This document shows positions 22,373 to 36,254 of a stretch of DNA of 64,000 nucleotides, piece by piece. Each line of letters begins with the position of its first letter. Position 1 is the first letter of the stretch. The DNA comes from Tetragonia tetragonoides. Lineage: Eukaryota; Streptophyta; Magnoliopsida; Caryophyllales; Aizoaceae. The notes beneath the pieces are model-generated. The model did not search any database, had not been told where the DNA came from, and saw only the letters and a program-made list of their open reading frames with translations. The stretch covers positions 26,582,501-26,646,500 of the forward strand of contig CM076141.1 in the NCBI GenBank assembly GCA_038025085.1, given 5' to 3'. Position numbers and translations under genes: made by a program.

Positions 22373-24103
22373 TCATTCCTTATCCAACCTCATGATACGT
22401 TCCTTGAGCGTTATGCATTTCTCAAGAGGGTGACCAAGGACCCTGTGGTAATGACAATAGTTTGGGTCTGTAGTCTTTCGAGCTTCCTCTGGTCCCTTGG
22501 ATTCTGGTAACTTGATGACCTTCTTATCTAACAAATCGTCTAGCATACCAGACAAGTCAGAGTCCGGAAAAGGATACTTTTTTGCTTAAAGTTCCTTAAG
22601 TGTGGGACGGTTATTTTCAATCTCCCTTGAGTATGAGCTTTCTCCCTTTTCGAACTTTGGCTTGGCAGAGATTTTAACAGGCATGGTGGAGATGCTCATG
22701 GATTCTTTAGTAGAACTTTTTTAAGACTTGTCGTTCTTCTTATAGTCCTTTTTCTCTTTCCTTAGCTCGGGGGAAGGAATGAGCTTGCCCCCATGACTGG
22801 CGATGGCGATCTCCATGTCATATGCCCGTGTTGCCAGCTCTTGAAAAGGTTTAGGCTTGATACCTTGCAAAATGTAGAGCAAGTTCCACTCCATCCCTTG
22901 GATGCACATCTCAACCGCCGAGGTCTCGGTGAGGCGATCTTTGAATTCTAGACTCAGTGCTCGCCACCGATAGATGTAATCGACGACAGGCTCCTCCTTC
23001 CATTGCTTTGTATTAGTCAGTTCAGACATGCTGACTATACGCCTCGTGTTGTAGAAGCGATTCAAAAACTCCCCTTCCGTTTGCTCCCAACTGTCAATGG
23101 ATTCAGGAGACAAATCCGTGTACCAATCAAAGGCGATACCTTTGAGAGAGCGAACAAACTGCTTGACTAAGCGGTCACCAGCAGTTCCAGCATTATTGCA
23201 CGTCTCTATGAAGTGCGCGACGTGCTGTTTCGGATTACCCTTCCCGTCAAAATGCTGAAACTTGGGAGGTTGGTAACCAGTGGGCATCTTTAGAATGTCG
23301 ATCCGCTTGGTGTAATGCTTAGTGTAATGATGGGAAGCTTGAGAACCTCCACCAAATTGCACCTTAACTGCACTTGCTATCATTTCCTGAATCTGTTGGA
23401 CAGTCAGCGAACCAGTGTAGGATTCAGGATTTTCTTTTTCACTGTGCTTGGAATACACAGACTCTTCGCCGTCGCTATCGTCTTCAGACTCGACAATCGG
23501 TTTCTTTTCTAGTTTTTTGGTCAAGGCAGGGATGTGCTCGTTCTAACGCTTAATTTCAGCATTCTTCTCCTCGCTTTCCTTAGAAAGCTTTGCAAGTAGC
23601 TCCTGCATGTCTTTCAATTGTTCTTCCACAGTTTTGTCTTTCGTCGCCATAACAGAAGCAACGTCAGACTGAGGGGGTTCAACAGTTTCTTGAGGCGGTG
23701 TGACTTCGCCTGAGGAAGGAGTTGAAGAATCGTTACTAGTAAAACAATCCTGTACCTGGGGTGACGATTGATACGTCGGATTGATGTAGGTAAGGATTTT
23801 CTCCGCTACATCCTTTGGGTTTTGCTTCCATGTTGAGGTAGCGGTAGTTCGTTCCGCTTCAGCTGAATGTGTGGAACCGAACACAGGGGTTTCGCGAGAC
23901 CTTGTAGCGCCTAACGAGAGTGCCTGAAAGGCAGTGAAGCCAGCTGCTTTCGCCATGCTCCTGGTGAGCCTTCCTGACTGCGCTCTAGAGGCGGCAACAC
24001 TTTTGGATCACGCAGCAATGGATCCAGATGGTTTCTTGAGTGATCCAGCAGCGGATCCAGATGATTTCTTCAGAGACTGAGAGACATCTCCTTTTGAGGC
24101 CAT
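22373..24103 (-). pseudogene. gag: E2 gag
   Basis: Starts at ATG 24103-24101 (MASKGDVSQ). It contains a Ser/Thr-rich N-terminus, a coiled-coil stretch, and the retrotransposon gag core (YQPPKFQHFDGKGNPKQHV, FVRSLKGIAFDWYTDL, LNRFYNTRR). It ends with a CHHC knuckle-like YCHYHRVLGHPLEKC. The product packages element RNA in virus-like particles. Stops: 24008-24010, 23543-23545, 22721-22723, 22586-22588 and 22373-22375, all in frame, with no indel. Most look like single C-to-T changes of Arg or Gln codons. Confidence 0.88.
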
Positions 24104-24165
24104 GTCAACCGCAGCGAAGTTGATGTTGATGATTTGATGAAGAGACAGAGATGAGAGACAGAGAG

Positions 24166-24183
24166 ATCCCACCGAGCGTGCCA
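24166..24183 (-). other. Primer binding site of E2
   Basis: TGGCACGCTCGGTGGGAT on the - strand begins 5 nt after the 5' LTR end. It starts with TGG, as expected for pairing to a tRNA CCA end. I do not assign the tRNA. Confidence 0.7.
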
Positions 24184-24188
24184 CAATT

Positions 24189-24750
24189 TGTAGACAACAA
24201 ATTTAATGCGTAGGCAAAAATAAGTTGAACAAGTATAGTTTGTATTGATTTGAATGTATGGGTTACAATCTCTGTATTTTCTATCTGTTACAATGAACAA
24301 ATAATATAAATCCTCTGATTCTGTCTCTCAGTTTGAATGTTCTTGAGCAAGGGTCCTCGAAGACTTAAATCTTGATCAAGGTGGCAATTTTGATGGAGGG
24401 AATGCTCTGGCATGGCTTTCTGCTTGTAGATTTCCCAACCTCTGAAATGAAGTGAGACTTCGATATTTATAGAGAGGAACAGAAAGCTTCAATCCATTGA
24501 CGGGCTTAGTAGTCATGGACTGCCCCAATACTTTGACTTGATAGTCTTTTCTTATGGGTTTGGTCTATTTAACTATTTACTTGGCCCAACAGGTGTGGGT
24601 TGGCCCAAGGGTTAAATATAAGCCCATTTTGATGGCTTTTGGCCCATCTTAATTTTCGGGATTAATTAATTAAATTAAGCTAAATATATTTTAACCCAAA
24701 TTAATTAATTCAATTCAATTAAGGCACTTAATAAATTTTTAGTCCCTACA
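24189..24750 (-). repeat. 5' LTR of E2 (right copy, 562 bp)
   Basis: The near-identical partner of 9387-9947. The promoter TATAAATA is at 24464-24471 on the - strand. Confidence 0.93.
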
Positions 24751-24755
24751 GTGAC

Positions 24756-27045
<2,290 letters not shown>

Positions 27046-30000
27046 TACGTATGCTTTTTATTTCTTTCAAACAAAATCTGAATCATCAATTTGTCATGGG
27101 GCTCGTATTTGTTATGAATTGAATTGAAGAAATAAGTTGAAGATAAAATTCAAAATTGCAAGTTACTCCAACTTGAGTATAATGATTTCCAATTCTTGTC
27201 TTTGTCTTCTCGTACCCTTTACTCAATTACTCGTAATTAAGAACATGGTCGAACAAGATAGTCATGGGGAGTTAAGATTACTGTTTTGGTGTTGGGGGTC
27301 GGAATTCTGGGATCGGGGTTCGACGAAATTGTGGGGGCGTGATGCGGCTGATGTGGTGGTGGAGGAATCTGAATTCTGGGCTCGAGTTCATTTAAGTGGT
27401 GGGTGTGAGGTGGATGATGTGGTGGGCGTGTGGGTGTAGATCGAGGTTTGTGAAGGTGGTCCATTGGTGATTTCTGATTTGGGTGGAAAATGAAGACATT
27501 GCAAAGAGAGAGAAGGAAAAAGAAAAGGGATAAATAAAAATAAAGGGAAAAGGGAAAAGGGAAAAAGGAAAAGGGAAAAAGGAAATAATAAAATGGGGGG
27601 AAATTACGAAAATACAAAAATATTGATAGTTATAGTTTTGCAAAGTTTGTGTTCACATAATAGCCCGTCTAGTCATAAGTAATAGATAAATGTGTGATTA
27701 TAAAGGTGATAACAAGTCATTGTGTTGATTCTATGACTACAACTATAACCTCTTATGTATCTATTATCATGTGCACAAAGGTAATTACATTAACTTAGAA
27801 TAACTACACTACTACAGGTACTAATATTAGTAGCTGCCTAATGCACACACAAACCACATATGCATGCATATTGATCACATTTAATTTCCTCTAATTTATT
27901 TTTTAGTTTGTATGTGAGACTATATATTTTGTATCATTACACACTCAAATTAAATTTTCATCTAGATTATAAACTAGTAAATTCACTTTCTAAGTGTAAG
28001 TGAATTAAATTAATTTACCTAGGTAAGACCACTTATTATACTCGACATTTATAATGCTTAAGAAGTTAAGTCCGAAATTATAAAATATGGGTTGACTATA
28101 GTCATTACTTAATAGAACGCATTGATGATCATGGTTGTATCCTTTCCTCCTTCTTTTTTATTATAAGAAAAGTATATTACTTCTAACATTGGAAGTTATT
28201 TTTTGTTCACATAATAGCCCGTTTAGTTATATATAACTAATAGATAACTATGTGATTATAAAAGTGATAACAAGTCAATGTGTTGATTCTACGACTACAA
28301 CTATATACACATACGTATCTATTATTATGTGCACGAAGACAACTACATTTATTTAGAATAACTACATGTACCAACATTAGTAGCCGCCTAATGCACACAC
28401 AAACCACATGTGCATGCATATTGATCACATTTAATTTCCTCTAATGTTATTTTTTACTTTATATGTGAGACTCTATATATTTTGTATCATTACGCACTCA
28501 AATTATATTTTCATCTAGATTATAAACTTGTAACATCACTTTTTAAGTGTAATTTACTATCTAAGTGTAAGTGAGTTAAATTATTTCACCAAGGTAAGAT
28601 CATTTTTTATACTCGACATTTATAATGCTTAAGAAGTTAAGTCCGAAATCGTAAAATATGGGTTGACTATAGTCATTGCTTAATATAAAGCATTGATGAT
28701 CATCAGTTTGGTTGTGTCCTTTCCTTCTTCTTTTTTATTATAAGAAAAGTCTATTGCTTATAACATTGAAAGTGACTTTTTGTTCACACAATAGCCCGTT
28801 CAGTTATAACTAATAGATAAACATGTGATTATAAAAGTGATAACAAGTCATTGTGTTGATTCTACGACTACAACTATATACACATACGTATCTATTATCA
28901 TGTGCACGAAGGCAACTACATTTATTTAGAATAACTAAAGGTACCAACATTAGTAGCTGCCTAATACACACACAAACCACATGTGCATGCATATTGATCA
29001 CATTCAATTTCCTCTAATGTTATTTTTTATTTTATATGTGAGACTCTATATATATTGTATCATTACACACTCAAATTATATTTTCATCTAGATTATAAAC
29101 TAGTAACTTCACTTTTTAAGTGTAATTTACTATCTAAGTGTGAGTGAGTTAAATTATTTCACCTAGGTAAGATCACTTTTCATACTCGACATTTATAATG
29201 CTTAAGAAGTTAAGTACAAAATCGTAAAATATGGGTTGACTATAGTCATTGCTTAATAGAAAGCATTGATAATCATTTGTTTGGTTGTGTCCTTTCTTTC
29301 TTCTTTTTTATTATAAGAAAAGTCTATCACTTATAAAATTGAAAGTTACTTTTTGTTCACATAATAGCCCGTTCAGTTATAACTAATAGATAAACATGTG
29401 ATTATAAAAGTGATAAGATGTCATTGTGTTGATTCTACGACTACAACTATATACACATACGTATCTATTATCATGTGCACGAAGACAACTATATTTATTT
29501 AGAATAACTACAGGTACCAACATTAGTAGCCGCCTAATGCACACACAAACCACATGTGCATGCATATTGATCACATTTAATTTCCTCTAATGTTATTTTT
29601 TATTTTATATGTGAGACTATATATTTTGTATCATTACACACTCAAATAATATTTTCATCTAGATTATAAACTAGTAACTTCACTTTTTAACTGTAATTCA
29701 CTCTCTAAGTGTAAGTGAGTTAAATTATTCAATTAGGTAAGATAACTTTTTATACTCAACATTTATAATGCTTAAGAAGTTATGTCCGAAATTGTAAAAT
29801 ATGGGTTGACTATAGTCATTGCTTAATAGAAAGCATTGATGATCATCAGTTGGGTTGTGTCATTTCCTTATTCTTTTTTATTATAAGAAAATTCTATTAC
29901 TTATAACATTGAAAGTTATTTTTTGTTCACTTAATAGCCCTTCAGTTATAACTAATAGATAAACGTGTGATTATAAAAGTGAAAACAAGTCATTGTGTTG

Positions 30001-30900
30001 ATTCTACGACTACAACTATATACACATACGTATATATCATCATGTGCACAAAGGCAACTACATTTATTTAGAATGACTATAGGTTCCGACATTAATAGTG
30101 GCCTTAATGCACACACAAACCACATATATGTCATTTTACTTTATAATGCATGACTATGACATATATTCTGGATATATAAGTTTTTGGTTTTCGAATAATT
30201 TAGAAGTGATCTTAATTGACTATATAGTGACCCTAACTGATCGAGTATATAGTGACCCTCAAATTTATATATATAAGTGACCTTGCAGACTTTTTATCAG
30301 TTCAAAAAAATACAACTAGCAACCAATATACAACGTAGATCTTTTTTTTCCTTTGCTTTTTTCCGTCCAGTCATGTTGTATATACATGATTATTAAAGAT
30401 ATGCTGCATTTTTTTAAATAAGTTAGAAGTGACCCTTATTGAAAGATAAGTGATTCTTAGTGACAGATTAGTGACCCTTAAGTGACCTGCATGATATTTC
30501 ATTACAACAACCCTTCAAAAAAAAAAAAAAAAAAAAAAAGATGAACATGATTCATATGTATAATGATCTTTGAATTCACATAGGTGACCCTTGTACTATA
30601 TGTGTTTTTACTTGTTAATTTATGACCTATTATTAGATATACAATACATTATTTTTTTTCTTTTTCCAAATAACTTAGAAATGACCCTAATTCACTTCAT
30701 AATGACCTTTTAATCCATATAACTGACTCTCGCAATATATTATGTTTTGCTTGTTATCTATGACGTACTATTAGATATACAATCTATTTATTATTATTTT
30801 TTTCCAAATAACTTAGACGTGACCCTTATTCACTTCATAGTGACCTTTTAACTCATATACGTGACTCTTACAATAAAACAATATGGTTTTTTTGTTATGA
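27046..30900 (+). mobile_element. Second forward copy of the DNA-transposon repeat, expanded internally
   Basis: 27048-27860 matches 7435-8220, and 30335-30880 matches 8325-8950 including GATTATTAAAGATATGCTGC. Between them this copy has extra tandem units absent from the left copy. No transposase is visible. Confidence 0.65.
27620..30125 (+). repeat. Tandem array of five ~570-bp units
   Basis: The landmark ATGCACACACAAACCACAT (and ATACACACACAAAC) occurs at 27841, 28391, about 28964, 29537 and 30107, giving periods of 550, 573, 573 and 570 bp. Each unit contains TTTTTGTTCACATAATAGCC and GATTATAAAAGTGATAACA. The small cysteine-rich ORFs repeated on the - strand (for example 28237-28428) merely reflect the array. 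Confidence 0.92.
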
Positions 30901-31430
30901 AAATTGCGAGTTTATAATAATATTATTCTGTTCCGCGATAATTAATGGGACGTTAGCTTTCTAACATATATCTCTGCTTCACATATTATTAGTGATTCAA
31001 ATTGGCTAAAAAGTTGTCGTGATAACCATACAAGTGACAAAGTGACCCTTAGAAATTTCTTTTCAACAATTCAATAAATATAACAACAGATACTTTAAAT
31101 ATGTATCTTATGTTACACAAAAACATGGCTAAGACGGTCTTATTGTAATTTTTGGTGTGACGAGGATCACCTTTTAGTGAAACAATGATCATGACTCATA
31201 ATAAGTGACTATTACATTTCTAAATAGTGATCCCATTTTTTTTTATGAATTGGTGTTACACAATACTTACTCCTTTTTGTTAAGGGTAGATTAGTTTGAT
31301 AATCAAAAAAAGAGTGTCGTGTATTTTTCTCTTTTTTTTTCAACGTTGTCGTGTAGTATATATAACAATATCTAGGCAGAAAATAACTATTATTATAAGT
31401 GACCCTTATATATTGATTAAAAGGAATGCT
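30126..31430 (+). repeat. AGTGACC repeats, right array
   Basis: Repeated AGTGACC in degenerate ~110-bp units, with poly-A/T tracts (30518-30539). Orientation is the same as 8220-8950. No ORF of interest. Confidence 0.65.
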
Positions 31431-31434
31431 TCAA

Positions 31435-31600
31435 CTTCAGCTAGTTCCACACTCCATGAATCCCTCACCCACTTTGTAGCAACTGCCAACGCCTCCCATT
31501 TAATATGTCGTTCCTTATTGCAAATCCTAAACTCACCCCACTGTTCTCCATCATACTGGCATCAGAATTCAGTTTCAACTTTCCAGAGGCTAACTTAAAA
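31435..31600 (-). pseudogene. Fragment of an RNase H-like (LINE/RVT_3-type) domain
   Basis: The - strand reads GKLKLNSDASMMENSG, LGFAIRND and a following block, in the style of the RNase H domain found in plant non-LTR retrotransposon proteins. It is about 55 residues, with no start and disrupted downstream. It could instead be a captured host RNase H-like fragment. Confidence 0.4.
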
Positions 31601-32660
31601 AAGAACAAATTGTGATAAAAAAAAGAACAAAATCGAATAAAATAAAAGAAAATCAAAGAAACAAAATAGTCTCTAAGCTACCAGACAAAAAAAAGAAAAA
31701 GAATTAGTTTCACTAAAGGATGAGATTACCATTTTCTTCATGATCATCATCAACATATTTAATGATTTTAACCACACCTAGCAAACAGGAAAACCAATAA
31801 GAAATAAGAATTGGTAAATAAAAAATAAAATAAAAATAGATCAGATCATTAAATGTGATCATATCACAACCATCAAGTCCATCACGATTAAGCTTCTAGC
31901 ATCACAATCATCCATTTTCCATCATTCAAGTTTCTGAATAAATGAAAAAAAAGACGTAAAAATTACTTCACTCCGTCGCCGACACGAACCCACCACCAGC
32001 TACCACACTCTCACCACCAGTCATTCTCGCCACCGCCTCACTCCTTCTCTTCGACCCATCTTCCTCAGCCCCCAACCCCCGTTGCAATTTGTCTTAGATC
32101 TAAAGTACAAAGCAAGAAAAAAATAAGAAAGAATTGTAGTTGAGGCCTTTAATTGCTCACCGACGTGGCGACGCCGGCATTGAAATGCTTTTCACCATTG
32201 TCGACCAGGTGAGCACAACCAGAATAGGAGAGAGAAATTAAAATTTATGGGGAAAGCCTCCTGAATTTAAATCAACAAATTAAGCTTCATTTTCTCCTTT
32301 GCGTTTTTCCGAGATGGGTATAACAACGAGATAATACAGCTCAATAGATATAAAATACAACTCCATGAAGATATAGAGCCATCCTTTGATAGATTCATGA
32401 TTCTCTTTCTATAATTGTTGTGATTTCATTCGAGATATAATTTATCTGTGGGGGAGGTATAGCCTTTCTCTTGACATTTAGTTTCATTTTGTGAGATAAA
32501 CACAAAATAGAGGTAGCCGATTGGCTATTCTGTACTACCAGTCAATATAGGCCCCACATGTTTAACACCCCAGCGAGTTGCAAAAACAAAATAAGCCCTA
32601 CTCTCCTCACGCGCCTAACTCCCCCATGTTATTCTACCTGCCGGGCATAATAGAATTTTT
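31601..32660. other. Non-coding AT-rich interval left of element A
   Basis: A/T-rich, with a C-rich patch at 31975-32090. No recognised domain. It abuts the truncated LTR of A. Confidence 0.5.
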
Positions 32661-33426
32661 CTCCACTCTCAGTTCAAATCACACAATCTACACTTGACAA
32701 CCTCTATTCTCAGGAGTATTAATACTGAGCTTCCCCCTCTTTCTTCCAAACTTGAGATCTTGTCTTTTACTATTCTTGTCAAACATAGCCTACAGTTCAG
32801 GTACTAACTCCTGAGGGCTCAAATTAAATTACTTGCCTAATTGTTTATTTTCAAGTAGTTATAATGTAGATATCATGCTAAATAACGTCTTTTATTGCTT
32901 ACTAAATATTGTCCTTCCAAGCATGTCTAGTCGTCGTAATGCTCAATTTGCCAATCGAATGCATGTCTAAACAAGGGTTAAAAATAAATGTTGTGATGCT
33001 TGTGATGAACCAATTAATAGTCTAAGTATAAGTTGTTAATCCGATTTGTGTGGGAATCATGTTTTTAAATTATTAAACAAGCTTGAGTTAGTAGAGGCAG
33101 TCATAATACGGGCGAGTTGGGTGCCTAACACCTTCCCACCTCGTACCTTCGCCCCCGAACCTATTATTTTTTGGGTACTCATATGTTCTATATGAGCGAG
33201 AGTCTTTCTAAAAACATGATCAGTTCACTTATCACGCTATTGGGTTGTCCCTTAAAACGCCAATAGCAGATTTGTGACCTCTTTCATGGTTTTTATTCAA
33301 TTCGAGTCTTTACAAAAGCTTTTCTAACTCGATAGTCCCTTGAACTTATCTAAACCCCCAACTTAAAAATTTTCTATAAGGACACACTCCATGGAAACAG
33401 ATGGATAAAAATCCCGGGTCCTTACA
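32661..33426 (+). repeat. 5'-truncated 5' LTR of element A
   Basis: From CTCCACTCTCAGTTC to CCTTACA it follows the R/U5 part of the B and E1 LTRs. U3, with the TATA box and palindromes, is missing to the left. Confidence 0.8.
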
Positions 33427-33427
33427 A

Positions 33428-33445
33428 TGGCGACTCAACTGGGGA
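33428..33445 (+). other. Primer binding site of element A
   Basis: TGGCGACTCAACTGGGGA, 1 nt after the LTR. Element B has TGGCGACTCCACTGGGGA at the matching place, one base different. Ogre-type elements are known to prime from tRNA-Arg, which this sequence may fit. Confidence 0.75.
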
Positions 33446-34510
33446 TTTATTTAAGAGGGTGAGACTCGAAAGTCAAGTCTGCTTAATTGTCTAATAACAT
33501 GTTCCATATTTTGCATCATTTGCATCATTTGCATGTGCCTTGTCACAACCTTTTGACCCTTATCGTCCCTCAAGAAAGTTTGTGTCGCAACTCGTAGACA
33601 ACCCGTATATCTAAAAGAATATACAGTTGTCCTATCGTGATAACCGACGCTTCCTCACCCGTGACTCATCGACTCTTGTTGGTGAAAAAGAATTACAATT
33701 GATATGTCGATCATCCGCCGAACAGAAATTTTAATTTGTCGTGGCGACCTCACAGGAGCCAAAAGCCTCTAGCCCACATTCGTGCATTCACTTGCTTATT
33801 GTGCATGTGTCGTTGGAATGCCCGTCTGATCACATGTTTGCCTGTAAACTGCGTCGTTGTAATGCTTGCTTGAATGCATGAATTTTGTGACTATGTGCCA
33901 ACATGTACTTACGTGCTACGAATCTTTTTCTTTTATTTTTAGCTAGTTTCTAATGCCCGAAGATGGTGTGAGAATTCAATTCAAAGAACACTCGTCAATT
34001 TTCCCAATGATATATTCTATAAAAGTCATGAACAATTTCTTAGGATCCTTTTAGCAAAAAAAAGAGTCAGTCGTTCCAAATTCCCCGCTCCCTTTTTCTA
34101 TTTCTTTATTATTATTTTTTTGATGTAATTCAGATTTGGTAAAAAAACAACGTCAAAAAGAAAAATTCCGCCAAAAAAAAAATTGCAAAAAAAAAAAAAG
34201 AAAAGATGAGGACCGAAATTCCTTTTCTTTTTTTATTTTTTATTATCCCATTTTCCATTTTATTTAAGTCTAGATGAATAAAAAAATAGGGTGGTCCGTC
34301 TTTTCTATTTTTCATATTTTCGTTCATTGCCTTTATTTTTCTTTGATATTAGGGAAATATTTGGGCATTTAGGCTTAAGGATCTCTTTTTTAGGACAATG
34401 TTTTTTCTTCTATGTGTGGGTCAACTTTTTTAGGTGAGAGTCTCATGGTCTTCTCTTGTTACTAAGTGCTCCGTGCTTCCTATTCAGGATAGGATCCAAA
34501 GAAGAAAGAC
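33446..34510 (+). other. Leader of element A
   Basis: Untranslated region conserved with B (55247-56250). It includes GTGTCGCAACTCGTAGACAA near 33572 and homopolymer A/T tracts near 34110-34260. No ORF recognised. Confidence 0.6.
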
Positions 34511-35909
34511 TTGACAGAGGTTCTATTCGACTTTCTACAACACATTGATTCAAACCACCTCAATTGCACCATGATCAAAACGGTTCAGGAATACCTTGTC
34601 GAGATGACAGACCGAGTGGATAAGTTGGAAGCTGACATTACCAACATTAAGACGAGACAATTACGGGATACGCCGATGTTTGTCCAAACATTAAGACGAG
34701 ACAATTATGGGATACGCCGATGTTTATCCCTTCATTTAAAAACCGGAAATCCATAACTCTGGGAAAGCCTGATCCGATTCCACAAGAGCCAGAAAAGAAA
34801 CGCAAGAGCGACGAGTCTTCCTCCAATGTTTCGCCAAAGGAATTTTTCATGCCTCGAAACAAGCCAAAGAGGAAATTTGCCCCATTGGGAATAACTCTCG
34901 GTACAACTTTTGAGAGGTTAGTGGACAAAGATGTGCTTCGACCCGTAGGTCCCACTCCAAAACAAATTATCAAGGGCCGTAACTGGAAAGAGAGCGAATA
35001 CTGCAAGTACCATCAAGGAAAAGAGCACGACACAAATAACTGTTGGGCTCTTAAACATGTCATCCAGGACAAAATAAACAATGGCACTCTACCATTACCT
35101 TAAACTGAAGAAGCCGAAAGTGATGATAGCCTCCTCGGTACTATCAACCATATTACAACTGAAGATCGCAAAGATCACTCTCACCTCATTTACGATGAGC
35201 AGATTGCTTTGATTTCGCAAAAAAAACTTATGAAGAAGGGTCAGATCTGGGACAGAACAAGACGGAGGATGATAAGAAGCAGATACGGGAAAGTCTAGGC
35301 CGTATAATAAAGGCAGTTCAAGAAATAAGAGAAAAGGTTGACATCATAGAAGAGCGCACCTCTAAGCGCAGGAATACGGTCACCTTGACTAAAGAAGAAA
35401 CTTGGTGGCGTCAAGACCTCCTCTACCACAAAATGTCCAAGTACGGGTACGTCTGTCCAAGGACACCCACGTCAAGGCTTCTCCCGAGACACGGAAATCC
35501 GTTTCTAAACTGTATCTACTGCGTAGCTGAAGGACACCACATCAATCAGTGCATGCGCTTTAAGGGGCTAGCCTTACGCTTCATCGACCAAGGGACAATG
35601 TAGCCACCGTACACTTGGACAGTCAGCTGGTGTCGTCATAGTCAGGAACGGTACACCCCTCTCTTTGCACCAATGGATGCTGTTATGAACGCATTAGTGT
35701 GGAGAGGTGACATTCAACCCTACATCCCTCTAGAGGACGCCAAATCTGCACCAGAAGAAAATCGTCCCTACTGCAAATATCACCGAGTATATGGACATCA
35801 TACAGACGACTGTCTTCGCCTAAAGGATGATATCCAGGGTGTGATTGACAGAGGAGAGGTTCCACCGCCACTAAGAGATGGTGACGTCGACGACGGAGCC
35901 TGGAACTAG
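34511..35909 (+). pseudogene. Gag-like ORF of A with three zinc-knuckle modules
   Basis: The first part, 34511-34740, has a coiled-coil-like stretch (MTDRVDKLEADITNIK). A 44-bp direct duplication (34643-34728) shifts the frame exactly to that of the next part, 34720-35103. Three C-x2-C/H-x4-H-x4-C modules follow: YCKYHQGKEHDTNNC (about 35000), CIYCVAEGHHINQC (about 35515) and YCKYHRVYGHHTDDC (about 35770). Each is followed by a helix with a Lys/Arg-x-x-I...I-x-x-G pattern. Stops occur at 35101-35103 and 35601-35603. It resembles the C-terminal gag of Ogre-type elements and presumably binds RNA. The knuckle repetition is unusual. Confidence 0.65.
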
Positions 35910-36254
35910 TCGGCTACCGGCAAGAGCTAGAGGAATCGAGTCCGAGTCCTCAAGTTTTGTCGAGTTAGGACCTTAGCTAAATCATTAGGTTGAGTCTGGA
36001 ATAGGGGGTGTTCCCCTTTTTACTTTTCTTTCTATGTATAGTTTCTTTTTGACGGGAACTAGAGACCCCTTTCTCTAAAGTCATGTGTACTTATCTTCTG
36101 TTGCAAATCAATAAAAATTCCTATGGCTCATTTCTTTCTTTCTTTGGCTATTGATAAATCCAATGAACTTAAAGTTGCACAATTCATTAACTAATCAATT
36201 TAAGCAATGTAAGTAAACTTCGCAAAGCAAGAATGCAAATTATCTATTTTATAG
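35910..36254 (+). other. Conserved non-coding spacer between gag-like ORF and integrase
   Basis: Nearly the same sequence follows the gag-like ORF of B (61610-61953). It contains GGGGGTGTTCCCCTTTT and AATAAAAATTCC, and in A ends TATTTTATAG before coding sequence, which could be a splice acceptor. Ogre elements are known to splice an intron near this place. B lacks the AG (TTTTACAT). Confidence 0.5.

Larger units (their letters stand above)
9387..24750 (-). mobile_element. E2: complete Tat-lineage Ty3/gypsy retrotransposon
   Basis: 15.4 kb flanked by a 5-bp target duplication GTGAC (9382-9386 and 24751-24755). The order on the - strand is: 5' LTR (24750-24189), PBS, gag-protease-RT-RNase H-second RNase H-integrase (24103-16640), an oppositely directed PMD gene (13133-16217), a ~3-kb non-coding region, PPT and 3' LTR (9947-9387). 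Two RNase H domains and the DGGS protease motif place it in the Tat clade. By eye the two LTRs differ at roughly two dozen positions (about 4%), so it is moderately old; the coding region has only point nonsense changes. Confidence 0.93.

Noticed and set aside
28237..29574. Repeated 63-65-codon Cys-rich ORFs (CVCIRRLLML type)
   Set aside because: They follow the 570-bp array period, have no match to any family I know, and are probably chance ORFs carried by the repeat.
27620..30125. CRISPR-like or centromeric satellite
   Set aside because: Units are ~570 bp, directly adjacent, without spacers, and only five copies long; the genome is a plant genome.
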